From: Timema cristinae
Taxonomy: Eukaryota; Arthropoda; Insecta; Phasmatodea; Timematidae
Direction of reading: 5' to 3'
Length of the DNA: 64,000 bases
Assembly (NCBI GenBank): GCA_039000515.1
Contig: JBCFYV010000001.1
Location: 68,007,030-68,071,029 of the forward strand
Shown in pieces: positions 1-10,935 of this stretch. The notes beneath the pieces are model-generated. The model saw only the letters and a list, made by a program, of their open reading frames with translations, made no database searches and was not told the DNA's origin. Position 1 is the stretch's first letter. Each line of letters opens with the position of its first letter. The translations under genes and the position numbers were made by a program.

Positions 1-254
1 GAACATGTCATATCACGAAATTATAAAACTCGATTAAAGAACTATCTTAAAGGAAATCGTTTAAACATTTCCTATTTCTTGTGTTTGTATATAAGTTTTA
101 TAATTTATTTAAATCAACTGGTTTTTATCAGCTGAATAACTTGAATTCCTAGCTTTCCGCATACATTTACAGTACTTTAATTTATGAATGATAATTATTT
201 TAAAGGTGTAATTTTTTTTGTGAGACTACATTAAATATAATAAAAATCTAACAT

Positions 255-260
255 TTTATT
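255..260 (-). terminator. Possible poly(A) signal of the minus-strand gene
   Basis: AATAAA on the minus strand about 112 bases past the TAA at 374-372. The region is very AT-rich, so the hexamer is expected by chance. It fits if 372 is the true end of the coding sequence. Confidence 0.3.
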
Positions 261-371
261 TCATAAAAGACACTTAATTTTTATTAAGATTTTTTTAAAT
301 TGGCTATTCTTTTAAATATTTGTTTTGTTTGAACTAAAGTAAGATTGAAACTATTGTGCCCATAAATGTAA

Positions 372-3300
372 TTAATGCCCACCTTTTTTCGTGTCACAAA
401 TTGAAGGCTCTCTTGATTGTTTCTTAGCCACCGGCCTCTTAAATTTGTCTTGGTCGTCTTTTGTTTTCCAGAAAGAGCAGATCTTTCCTTAGCAGATTTA
501 TTTGTATCTTTATTAGATTTAGCAGAGGAAGATTTGGGCGATAAGATGCCATTTTGTGAATTTATATCTACTGATTGGTTTCAATGCAAATTTCTTTGTT
601 AGCAGATGATTTGTTTTTTTCTAATGTTGGTGTTTTATGTCCTGTGGTTAATATTTCCTCCCCTTTTACATCAGGGGATATATATTTTGGAGTTACTGGT
701 CGTGAAGTATCCATCTTCTTTTCTTTAACGGACTCAGGATACGACCCAACTTCTTCTTTGCTATGAGCGTTTGGGTGAACTTGGATGGGAGAGTTGTTTT
801 AACGAGTCTGATTTTATTTTCTTACTATCTTCCTTTTCAGGGGCTACATTTTGACTAAGTGCACCCGACGCTGATTTTATAAATGTTTGAGATATGATTT
901 TATCGTCTAAGGTACTTTTGATTCCTTTATGGGCTCAGGTAGACTTTCAGGTGTTTCCAATTTATCTGACGACTTAGCTTCAAAATGCAAACTTTCAGAG
1001 AACGATGATTCGAAAACGACTGGCTTGGACTCTGCTGCAAGTTTTGACTTGACAGGTGTCTCAGGCAGTTTGTCAGGAGCAGGCGTAGCTGATGGCATAG
1101 ATGTTGGTGCATTTTCAGATTTAGAAACAGGTGTCGCTGGCCGACTCAATGACTCTAATCTTTTTGCTTTGACCTCAACCTTTTCTTCTGGCTTGGGAGA
1201 AGAAGGAGAGGGGAAGATGCTGGCGAGGATTTGGGAGAACTTGCTTTTGACTTTTGATCAGACTCAACCCTTCCTTCTAGATGATAAGGAATAGGGCTAG
1301 GAGATTTCGTTGATATCTCATCATGTGCGTCAAAAGATTTGTTTGAAGGGAGAGTTAAAATGTGGTCTTCATTGTCATTTGAAGATGACGAAGTTATAAA
1401 CTCTGGTGTAGGGCTTGATGTCTCCAAGTTATTTGAAATCGATGAACTAGACGCTAAGTGTTCTGATTTGGAGCCAGATTTTTCAAACTCATCAATCTCT
1501 TTTTTACTTTCTTTTGAATTAGTAGCTCTTTCTTTCTTCACTATATTTTCGAGACTAGGAGAAATAGTGCTCCCCATATCACCATGCACGGATTCTTGTT
1601 TAAATGGAGTGGGACTCTTATCTTCAACATGGGTTGTGGAAATGTTACCTAATTTTTCCTTGTCTAACAATTCTAGAACGGATTCCTCACCATTAATATT
1701 ACCATTTACTAGAGGCTCTATTGCTACCGTTGCGGGTGAAACATCATCTGGATGGCCTTGAACTTTGACCACCTCCCGTAGTGATGAGGTGGATGCTGTT
1801 TTAGAATCACTAGAATTGTCTTTATCTGGAGGAGTACCCACCGTTACATCATCAATATGTCCATTTAATAAGCGTTCAACTGTTTCATTATTTTTAGTTC
1901 CCTCACTGGTTTTTGTAAAGTTCATTTCACTTGTATTTTTATCGTGTGTGGTAGCTGTAGATTTTATTTCAGATTTTGGTTTTGAATCTTGAGGAATCTC
2001 TTCATTGAATCCAGAAACCGGCTTAAAACACGGTACTGGTTCCGCATTCAGGGGTTCAGGAGTTTTATCGTTCTGAACATTAGATAATTTACTGTCAGCA
2101 TGTTTCGTTTCGATATCTTTGGAAGGAAAAGAGGTTGGAGCTGGAGAACTGATTCCATGAAACGGCGCACCTCCCACTCTTGAAAGGGGTCTGTCTTCTT
2201 CCTTAACATTATATCTACTGGAAGATGTCTCTTTATCGTCTTCCAGTTTACTTGGTAGAACTCCTTCACTATGTTTTGGATCCGAGTATTTATTTTCCAT
2301 TATAGTAGAGGGTGCATTTCTTTCCAAAGCTAGATTCCTAACATCTAAACCTTTTGGCGTTGGACTGGTGGATACAGTGCCCCCAACTGATCCTTGAGTA
2401 ATACTTGAAGAACCAACACTCGAGCTGCCTGTCGCACTAGAAGGCTTTACTGGGGCAGGAGGAACCACTGAAGGCTTAATACCACTAACGACAACACCAT
2501 TGGTCCCTTGCTGCACGTTGTCTGTTTCTGGTGCTTGTTCCATTTTTCTTATTAGTTCTCCAACTGTTGATGAATTCTGTGGGGGAGATTGTAGAGAGCT
2601 GTACGGTTGTTGGTGTTGTATTAGCCCTGGTTTTCCATCCAGAGTGTGCAGCCTTCCTTTTATAATTGAAAATAGACGAGGTTTCTGTTGCACTTGTTGT
2701 TGACCATCAGAACGACTTATCACTGCAATGGATCGCCTGCGTTCCTCCTCTGTTATAATCTTACTAAGGTTATTATTAATGGGCCCAGCGACGCTGTAGC
2801 TTCTATTTGTGTTACCTTGTAGCTTAGATCCTTCAGTGCCCATTCCACCATTCAGGAGTTCAGGGACCACATCTTCGCTACCCCCACTTGTCACAAATGG
2901 TTGCTGTGACAATTGTTGAGGGTTCCTTTGCAATAGTCTGTTCTGGACAATTTGTCCAGTCTGGTTCAGAGGTCTGATTTGTTGACCAGGTTGTGTTTTA
3001 GGGTCATACGCTCTTAATGGACCATTAACCAAAGAGTTGTCTTGCGTATTTCCTTGGCTGTTGATCAGTTGTCTTGGTTGAATGATCTGCAATGGTGGTT
3101 TGTTAGTTATCCCTTGTTGTGGAGGATAATTCCTCTGTTGCTGTTGGGGCTGCTGTTGAAATACTTGTTGTTGGTGGTATTGCTGCTGCTGCTGTTGATA
3201 CTGTGCTGGTAGGGATTGACCCGGTAAGAGGCCGCTGCGACTATCACCCCGCCTGAGTTGCGGTGGTCCTCCGCTAGGCGGTTGGACGACTCTGGGTCCT

Positions 3301-3485
3301 GAAGGAAGGTTGGCTACATTGACCCCTCCTCGACCAGCAGGACCATATGCCACTTGTTGTGGCTGGCCTGGAGAATAAACACGTGGAACGTCGCCTCCTG
3401 CTGTACTGGGAACGCGTCTTTGTGTTTGTTGTTGATGAGATGTTGGCGCTGGAGGTGATACCACGGAGGTTTGGAAAACCTTCAC
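372..3485 (-). CDS. Long main exon of the same Gln/Ser/Pro-rich, disordered protein; 3' part broken by frameshifts
   Basis: Seen: a pyrimidine-rich tract and CAG acceptor (AG at 3487-3486) precede an open frame starting VKVFQTSVVSPPAP. It stays open to about 1200 (roughly 760 residues). In order it shows a Gly/Pro/Arg-rich start, a poly-Gln block (about residues 105-140 of the exon), a short basic segment EEERRRSIAVISRSDG followed by RLFSIIKGRL, and then a long Ser/Thr/Glu/Lys-rich tail. The same kind of sequence continues leftwards in changing frames (SLSRPATPVSKSENAP, then DTSRPVTPKYISPD, then KFKRPVAKKQSREPS) to a TAA at 374-372. Frame changes fall near 1205, 920, 770, 580 and 450. Near the end AAAAAAG|GTGGGC (GT at 382-381) could instead be a splice donor to exons beyond the window. 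No catalytic domain is visible. A regulatory, scaffold or cytoskeleton-associated protein is possible, but no function is assigned. Confidence 0.6.
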
Positions 3486-4221
3486 CTGCCAGGGATGACA
3501 CAACAAGTGTTAAGTAAAAAGTCAACACTCACGTGCCGCCATAAGATAGAGGATACTTTTAAACATGTTTTTAAAAGTGGTGTAAGAGGAGGCACAACCA
3601 TTTGACGGTTTGGTAAAAATGTAATCCCTATCTAATCGTTTTAAATGTTTATTTGTCTAAAACTAGTTTTAACATCACGGAAGTTCAAAATCCATAAACA
3701 ATTTAATTTTGAACGTAAATTACTTGTTTAAAATACATCCTATCCTATGGCTGCTTATAATACACAAATCAAAATTATCTTTAAGATCTCCAGCTAAAAT
3801 GAATTTTAATATTCTCGGTTTTAACAGACGTAGTAATAAGTTCTCAGTTTTGAGTAAAACTAACAATCATGTCAAGCTACCTATTGTTTTATAGCAGATT
3901 TAAAAAACTATTTCTTTAGTTTTTTCAAACTATTTTACTGGACATTTTCAATTTTTGTAACAACTAGTTGTAAAATTTAACTGAAACATTTATTTAATTT
4001 AGAATAAATACATTCTAATAAATAGATCAACTACGAATCAGCTTTTTAATATTCGGCAAATATTAAAAATAAAAAAGGGAATACCATATGACGGTTCATC
4101 AACTATACATAGATTTTAAAATGGTCTATTATTCAGTTAAGTAAACAAATTGTATTAAATTTAGTTAGGTTTGCGATGCCCAAAAAACTTGTCAAGATAA
4201 TGTGGTACGGGTTGTATGTCA

Positions 4222-4780
4222 CCTATGGAGGCTAGCAAGGAAATAGGTATAGAAGTGAACGCTGGAAAGACTGTATATTATAGCACAGAAAACACAGATT
4301 GATATATTACAGCAGACAACACAGCATGTGATAGGATATTTAGGAACAATTTCAACTAGCAGTAATGATATTAGAGTAGGAATCAGGAACAGAATACAGT
4401 TGTTACTACTCGGTCGGTAAGTTGTAGTCATCTCGCCTCAGGTCCAGGAATGTAATCAAACAAAACAATAACTCTACCGGTTGTTCTCGATGGTCTATGG
4501 GTGTGAAACGTGGTCTCTTATCTTAAATGAAGAAAATGAATTTAGTATGTTTGAAAACAAGGGGCATAGGAAAATATTTGCTCCAAAATGGAATGATGCT
4601 ACTGGGTAGTGGAGGAGGTTACATAATGATGATCATCACAAGCCATTGTTAGGATAGCGAATTCTCATAGATTACGGTTGGCTGAGCATGCAGCGCGAAT
4701 GGGAGATTCTCGAACCTTGTCCGGGTGCTGACTAGTGAACCCAATGGTAAGAGACTAGGGATGCATGTACTCATTAAAAG
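4222..4780 (+). mobile_element. Decayed non-LTR retrotransposon, end of reverse transcriptase ORF
   Basis: Plus-strand translation in shifting frames gives MEASKEIGIEVNAGKT (reverse transcriptase palm/thumb region), then YGCETW, then FENKGHRKIFAPK and WRRLHN, then LRLAEHAARMGDSRTL. These occur in this order at the C-terminus of the common insect non-LTR retrotransposon reverse transcriptases. Stops and frameshifts interrupt it, so it is a fossil. It lies antisense inside the intron of the minus-strand gene. Confidence 0.8.
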
Positions 4781-4850
4781 TATCGATACCGTGCTAGTAT
4801 CGAAACAAAAGTACCAATAACAGTAAGTATCTGTATTGAAATTTTAATCT
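4758..4850. mobile_element. Possible DNA-transposon end (TATCGATACC-type)
   Basis: A run of AGTATCGATACCG and AGTATCGAAAC beside an AGGGATG start resembles the self-complementary ends of some hAT-type MITEs. Only one end is visible, so this is weak. Confidence 0.2.
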
Positions 4851-4889
4851 GGAGATTTTTTATTATTTAGTATTAATAATCTCTTACCC

Positions 4890-5120
4890 ACTTCGGTGTC
4901 CGCGTGGTCTAACGGGCTAATTTCGTGTTGGACTAGACTGCCAAAGACAGGGAGATCGGGGTTTGATCCCGGTCGGGTGGACTGAGGGTGGTTTTCCATA
5001 AATGGCTATCCACTCTCCCACCACGCAAATGCGGGTGAATTTCATATAGATTAAACCTCCTAACCCATTAGTGTAATTAGTACATAAGTGTATAACCTGA
5101 ACAGGTAGTAAGTAAGAGGT
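4890..5120 (+). mobile_element. tRNA-derived SINE, family 2
   Basis: The tRNA-like head has an A-box-like GTGGTCTAACGGGCTAA and a B-box GGTTTGATCCC. The conserved body (GGTTTTCC.TAAATGG, CCACGCAAATGCGGGTGAAT, CTTCCTAACCC-type) follows, then the CCTGAACAGGTAGTAAG tail. The same family recurs on both strands through the window. Confidence 0.8.
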
Positions 5121-5229
5121 TGTGTTACAAAAAAATGTCAACCTTTGCATCACCATTGTACTTTCATTTTTATCCAAACACTGAAAATTATAATAGTTTT
5201 TAATAGTTTAAAACAAATTTTACAAGATG

Positions 5230-5510
5230 CTGTTTCGCTATCCAATGCCAATAGCCAGCCAATAATTTCGAGGGCGGGGTGGGGGTGGGGGTAGGTGGAA
5301 ACGACCTCCAATTGCTGGAAGATAGAAAAAATTCTAAATGATAAACAGTCCTAGAAGCTCTCTGAAGTGGTTTTTATGGTAACACAATCCCTTAATTTGT
5401 ATTTATATCTTAATTTTGATATTGTTTGAACCATAAATAAAGCCATATATATTTTGTTATAAAATTAAACGGGGGAGGAGGGGGGAAGGTTGAGCCAATT
5501 CACCCCCTCC
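5230..5510 (+). repeat. Dispersed AT-rich repeat, copy 1 (second copy at 43850)
   Basis: It shares blocks such as AGAAGCTCT.TGAAGTG, TTTTTATGGTA.CACA and TTAATTTTGATATTGTTTGA, in the same order, with 43850-44190. Two G-rich runs (5270-5299 and 5471-5489) lie in it. No ORF. It is probably a non-autonomous element; its class is unknown. Confidence 0.7.
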
Positions 5511-5546
5511 GGCTGCGGCTTGTCACTATCTAACATTTTTTCTAAG

Positions 5547-5782
5547 TACCGCGTCTTACTACCCGTTCGGGCTATACGCTACTAACTACGCTAATGGGCT
5601 ATAAATTAGGAAGGTTGAGTTTAGAACAAGTTAACCTGCATTTGCGTGGAGGGAAAGTAGAAAACTGTTTAAGAAAGACCCATTCAGTTCACCTACCGAG
5701 ATTTGAACCTCGATCTCCCATCTCGGCAAGTCTAGCTCAACAGTAAGCTAGCGCGTTAGATAACTACGGCCACCGAGGTGGG
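5547..5782 (-). mobile_element. tRNA-derived SINE, family 2
   Basis: Reverse-orientation copy: tail CGCGTCTTACTACCCGTTCG at left, body with TTTGCGTGGAGGG, B-box complement GATTTGAACCTCG, and head complement GGCCACCGAGGTGGG at right. It ends about 20 bases before the 67-bp minisatellite. Confidence 0.85.
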
Positions 5783-5801
5783 TTGAAACTTCTTACCTTG
5801 T

Positions 5802-7154
5802 CTATCCTATAACCTGTTGTAGCAGTATAAGTATGTTCTCTCCTGCTTAGTACCATAACAAGATATTTGCTATCTTATATATTGTTAGTACCAGTATGAG
5901 TGTGTTCTCTCCTGGTTAGTACCATAACAAGATATTTGCTATACTATAACTGTTGTACAGTATGAGTGTGTTCTCTCCTGGTTAGTACCATAGCAAGATA
6001 TTTTATCTATACCGTTAGTACCAGTATGAGTGTGTTCTCTCCTGGTTAGTACCATAACAAGATATTTGTTATCTTATAGCCGTTAGTACCAGTATAAGTG
6101 TGTTCTCTCTTGGTTAGTACCATAACAAGAATATTTGTTATCTTATAGCCCGTTAGTACCAGTATAAGTATGTTCTCTCCTGGTTAGTACAATAACAAGA
6201 TATTTGTTATCTTATAACTGTTGTAGCAGTATGAGTGTGTTCTGTCCTGGTTAGTACCATAACAAGATATTTGTTATCTTATACCTGTTGTACCAGTATG
6301 AGTGTGTTCTCTCCTGGTTAGTACCAATAACAAGATATTTGTTATCCCATAACTGTTAGTACAGTATGAGTGTGTTCTCTCCTGGTTAGTACCATAACAA
6401 GATATTTGTTATCTTATAGCCGTTAGTACCAGTATAAGATGTTCTCTCCTGGTTAGTACAATAACAAGATATTTGTTATCTTATAACCTGTTGTAGCAGT
6501 ATGAGTGTGTTCTGTCCTGGTTAGTACCATAACAAGATATTTGTTATTTTATAGCTGTTAGTACCAGTATGATTGTGTTCTCTCCTGGTTAGTACCATAA
6601 CAAGATATTTGTTATCTTATAGCCCGTTAGTACCAGTATGAGTGTGTTTCTCCTGGTTAGTACCATAACAAGATATTTGTTATCTTATAGCCGTTAGTAC
6701 CAGTATAAGTATGTTCTCCCTGGTTAGTACAATAACAAGATATTTGTTATCTTATAGCTGTTAGTACCAGTATGAGTGTGTTCTCTCCTGGTTAGTACCA
6801 TAACAAGATATTTGTTACCCTTATAACCTGTTGTAGCAATATGAGTGTGTTCTCTCCTGGTTAGTACCATAACAACTATTTGTTATCTTATAGCTGTTAG
6901 TACCAGTATGAGTGTGTTCTCTCCCTGGTTAGTACCATAACAAGATATTTGCTATCCTATAACCTGTTGTACAGTATGAGTGTGTTCTCTCCTGGTTAGT
7001 ACCATAACAAGTATTTTTATCTATATAGCTGTTAGTACCAGTATGGAGTGTGCTCTCCTGGTTAGTACCATAACAAGATATTTGCTATCCTATAACTGTT
7101 TAGTACAGTATGAGTGTGTTCTCTCCTGGTTAGTACCATAACAAGATATTTGCT
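5802..7154. repeat. 67-bp minisatellite, about 20 copies
   Basis: The unit contains GTACCAGTATGAGTGTGTTC, CTCCTGGTTAGTACCATAAC and AAGATATTTGTTATCTTATA. Copies vary by single-base indels and by TTGTAGCAG versus TTAGTACCAG at the unit joint. It lies in the intron of the minus-strand gene. No coding potential. Confidence 0.95.
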
Positions 7155-9252
7155 CGGTTCTGTTCGTGACCTCTCAACATGCAACTGAGGAAGAGAATGA
7201 TCAATGACCCTGTTCACTCTACCCTCACTCTCAACACACACGACAGACAGAAACCTCTCTGTATCATCTCAAAACACAAACAATTCAATATTTTTATAGG
7301 TCATCGTGCCATCCTCCACAGAGAACAGCTTCACAGGCACGTATCGACCCGTGGGATTCCCCTTCTCCGTCGCCGGCTCTACATATGAGCTCGCATTCCT
7401 GAGTACACAGTGGCCAGGGTTCAACTGTCATGGATTATTTAAGAAGGAAGCAGTGTTGAGTTGTTTTTATCAATTATAGCTATTCTTTTCTTGTTTTATA
7501 AAATAACTTGTGCAAACAAAATAGTGAATATCGTCTCCACAATAAATTACGGCCCCTAAACATTAAATTATACAAGCGTACCGCGACTTACGACGCCTCG
7601 TAATAGCCTCGCAGATACGACTCCTTGGCGACTTGTTTGCTTACCCTTTTTATGAATATATAGTCTCCGGTGTTTGTTTTAGTAGCAATTGTGTTATTTA
7701 CGACCGCTCTCTCGTACATGACGGTTTCAGTACAGTACATGTAACAAGTGGAAAAAAAAATACGACAGAGCTCTGTAAACTGGCGTCGAGGATATGTGGG
7801 GTACGCCCGTATTTTAGATATTTAAGAATTGAATGACAATGTATTTCAAACAATAGAATTGTAAAATAAAATATAAGTTACAAAATATGTTGATACTATT
7901 TTTAAATAAAAAGTATGACCTTAATAACGTGAATGTGGGAATGACGCAATTATACTTTTGTGCTAGCAATTAAACACTTGTCGTAGACAACTCGGCATGG
8001 TTGGAGTAGCGAACATATACATATGTACATATAGGGAATAAATTAACTATCATTGACATTGTTCTGTGTAGTTTTGGGTTCGATTGGCGAACATATTATA
8101 TTTTAGAAAATCACACTATCAAGAGAAGATTATACGGTGTATATTTTACTAATAATACTGAGGCAAATAATACTTTTAAATTAAAAAATAGAGGTTTGAA
8201 AATCTTTTAGTAAGTTAGCCCAAACCTGTAAAATATTTGCCATTTATTGTTATTTTTAAAGATGTTATAATGTTCTCTGTTTAGATTAGCATGTGAAGAT
8301 TCTACTATTCCAAATAGGTTCTATTATTTATTTGATATCTTGATTATCCTGAAAGTAGTTTGGTAACTATTGGTTTACTAACCAATAGCATATAGTGGGA
8401 CCAATTTGGATTATTACAATCTTGATATGCTTATTCAAACCGAGTGCATTGGCTCGACTTTAAAAATAACAGGGAATTATACATTTCTTACAAGGTTTTA
8501 ATTTATTTAAAAACATGTTATGTTCACAGTGTTTTCCCTGATTGTTTTTAAATAAGTAATAATTACTAAGTTTAACAACTCTCTCCTCAACTGATTACTA
8601 CTACAGTATATTATTAATATGTACATTTAATAGTATGTGAAGTGTTTCAGTTGAATTATTGAGGAGGATGTGGGGTGGGGGGAAAGTGTGGGCAACGCTC
8701 CTAAAGGCAACCATCATTATCACGTGTAGGCCTACATGACAGATACACTACATTTACTATCTTATTTCTAAACAAAATATTGTGCATTTTTTATATTTGA
8801 GTTTGTAAAAGAAATATAAATTATTACCTAAATATCCTTGAAGTGTTCTAAGATCCTTTATTTTAAGTTTTAACTGAACAATAATGTTTTAGAATTAACA
8901 AACTAAGCGACACCAAAGATCAGAAACGTATGTTTTCTATTACATGGGTGCTAAGACGAGTCAATTATTATTACATTTGTTTTTTAAACTTTTAAAAGGG
9001 ATATAAAACTATAAATTTCTATAATAATAGTTAGAATTAATTCATTTAAATTTCTTTTGAGCCACCAAACAGATTGGCATATATTTTCATTTTTGAAATT
9101 ATTATAAGACTTGCACTCGTATTTATAGCGGGATAACGACTTCTAAATCGGAATGGACATTTGATAAGCAAGCTAGACTTGTTATAATATAAATACAATA
9201 TAAGGCATTGACTTTGTGTGTGCGTTGCTACTTGTTGAAACTCGTGGCTTAC

Positions 9253-9369
9253 CCCGTCTTGGGTCCCAGCCCTTATTCCAGCTCCCTGATTGGCTGCTGT
9301 CATGCCGGCATCGCTCGCTGGTCCAATCGGCTGTCCCATTCTCACCCCGCCTTGAGGCTGAGCGGCCAT
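9253..9369 (-). CDS. First coding exon of a Gln/Ser/Pro-rich protein gene
   Basis: Seen: on the minus strand an ATG at 9369-9367 in good Kozak context (CCCAAGATGGCC) opens 39 codons beginning MAAQPQGGVRMGQPIG and ending AGTQDG. These are followed immediately by a GT splice donor (GGG|GTAAGC, GT at 9252-9251). The exon is GC-rich against AT-rich surroundings, as expected of a real coding exon. It ends in phase 0, and the long open frame starting at 3485 begins in phase 0 directly after a good acceptor, so the two join cleanly. An in-frame TTG lies upstream, but ATG 9369 is the natural start. Gly, Ala and Gln dominate; there is no signal peptide or membrane segment. Reading on past the donor gives a poor, AT-rich frame, which supports the splice. 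I do not recognise the protein. Inference: this is the start codon exon, with 5' UTR further right. Confidence 0.65.
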
Positions 9370-10189
9370 CTTGGGACACAAGCCGCTCGCGATGTGCTTA
9401 GTGGATTTTAGTTTAGGATTTAGGTTAAAATATTACTTTGATTTATACTACGCCCGATATATATTTAGGGTATTTACTATTATTTGGGTTTTTTAAAGTG
9501 TTTCAATAGTTTTGTCCTTACTGTAAAGAGAATAAAAATTTTGATAATGTTATTGTTGTATTTGTAGGGTGCGGCTGCTATTGTTGTGCGATCATAGGTG
9601 GGTGTATTGTTGCTTCGTCTAAGTCTATAATAACTACTAGTACTCGACTAAACGTGTGGCTAATTAAGATAGCATGCATTACATTACATTTTAACAGCCT
9701 ATTGCTCATATTTTATTTTAGCTTACATTATAAGCTAAATTTAAACCTTAATAAAAGTTATGTTATAAGTTTTAAAACGCATACAAGACAATCTCGATAT
9801 CAGTGCACACAATTGGTAAAGATGGACAAAAAACATTACCAACGTACTCTTTATAGTGATTGATTTTGGGGAATTAAAATAGAGCTTTCAGTGGTTGTGG
9901 TTGTTGAGGGAGGGGGGGGGGGAAGAAGAAGGTTTAAAAAAACATGCTCCAAAGGAAGACAAATGTGATACGAAATTAAAGGCAACGTTGAAAAAAATGT
10001 ATACTAATGAAAAAAACTTGCAGTTCATTTCAGCGTAGGCCTACTTTTTTTTGAACGAGAAACTAGAATCTTAAGAATAGGCCCTACACAATTTTTTCCG
10101 CCGTATTTGTTTCACATAGTATCAAATCCTCACGTTACGGTCTGGAGAGAAGTTTAATACTAGCTAATACTGCACCAGCATTAGCGTTG

Positions 10190-10400
10190 ACAGAAAATTC
10201 CAGTGAGCTTTGCTAGGATTGTAGCCAAGGACTCCAGCGAGTCCAGAGAGAAAACTTGAGGCGAGTCCAAAGTTCCGTAGGCCATAGAGGACTGTTGAGA
10301 TGGTGAGTAACAGTGAGGGTGTAGCAACGAGAGGGACGACATGAGGTGGAGGAAGGATGAGTGACCAGCTCCATAGTCAGACCTAGCGCGCCTTTGTGCG
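10190..10400. other. GC-richer unique segment upstream of the minus-strand gene
   Basis: A less AT-rich stretch about 0.8-1.0 kb upstream of the exon 1 ATG. It could hold promoter or 5' UTR sequence of the minus-strand gene. No TATA box or defined motif ties it to transcription. The rest of 9400-10735 shows nothing beyond AT-rich sequence and a G9 run near 9911. Confidence 0.2.
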
Positions 10401-10735
10401 GTGCTATAGGCCTACTAAATACATACCTAGTCTAACGGGCCGGTCTATTAGAGTGTAGGTATCTATGAAGTGGCGTACTACGTCTGATCATGAAACAGCC
10501 CTTGCTGTCGGTTGTGACGAGGCAACAGAAGGCAACAGAAGAATAGTAGGTAGATAGGTGATATTACCGTTTAAACGAGCAGTAATGGCTCGGTCGCAGT
10601 AGTAGAGTGGGCTATAATCTTACTCCCAGCAAAGACCCTAACTCCACATTCCTTACGATCGCAAAGATAACCACAATACTACCAACACAGAGAGAACAAA
10701 TACCCTTGTGAGTTGAATCAACTAAGAGTGAACCG

Positions 10736-10935
10736 GGCCGCTTCGGTGACCGCATGGTATAAGGCGCTACTCTCGCGATACACTAGACTGGGTGTCGGTG
10801 TTTGGCCCCAGTTGGGTGCACTGAGGGTGGGTTTCAACGCAAATGCATGTGTACTTCGTATAAGTTTAAAACCTTCCTAATCCCTAACACATGAGTGTAT
10901 ATAGGCTAGGCGTCTAACCAGAGTGGTTAGTAGGA
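10736..10935 (+). mobile_element. tRNA-derived SINE, family 2, internally deleted
   Basis: Head CGGTGACCGCATGGTATAAG, then a degenerate B-box (GTTTGGCCCCAGTTGGGTGC), then the body shortened between GTGGGTTTC and CGCAAATGCATGTGTAC. It ends in a variant tail (AGGCTAGGCGTCTAACCAG) also seen at 62897-62965. Confidence 0.75.

Larger units (their letters stand above)
3486..9252 (-). other. Intron 1 of the Gln/Ser-rich gene
   Basis: Inferred from the GT donor at 9252 and AG acceptor at 3486, phase 0 on both sides. It holds a decayed retrotransposon tail, two SINEs, a dispersed repeat with G-rich runs, and a 67-bp minisatellite. The stretches 3540-4200 and 7160-9040 hold only AT-rich sequence and short unsupported frames. 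Confidence 0.5.

Noticed and set aside
907..1294. Overlapping frames of 61-121 codons at 907-1294 on both strands
   Set aside because: Apart from the frame-shifted continuation of the minus-strand gene (907-1149), they are antisense or shifted shadows of that gene.
9046..9252. Extension of the first exon reading frame beyond the donor at 9252
   Set aside because: Past the donor the composition turns AT-rich and the residues lose the Gly/Ala/Gln character. Splicing to 3485 keeps phase and character.
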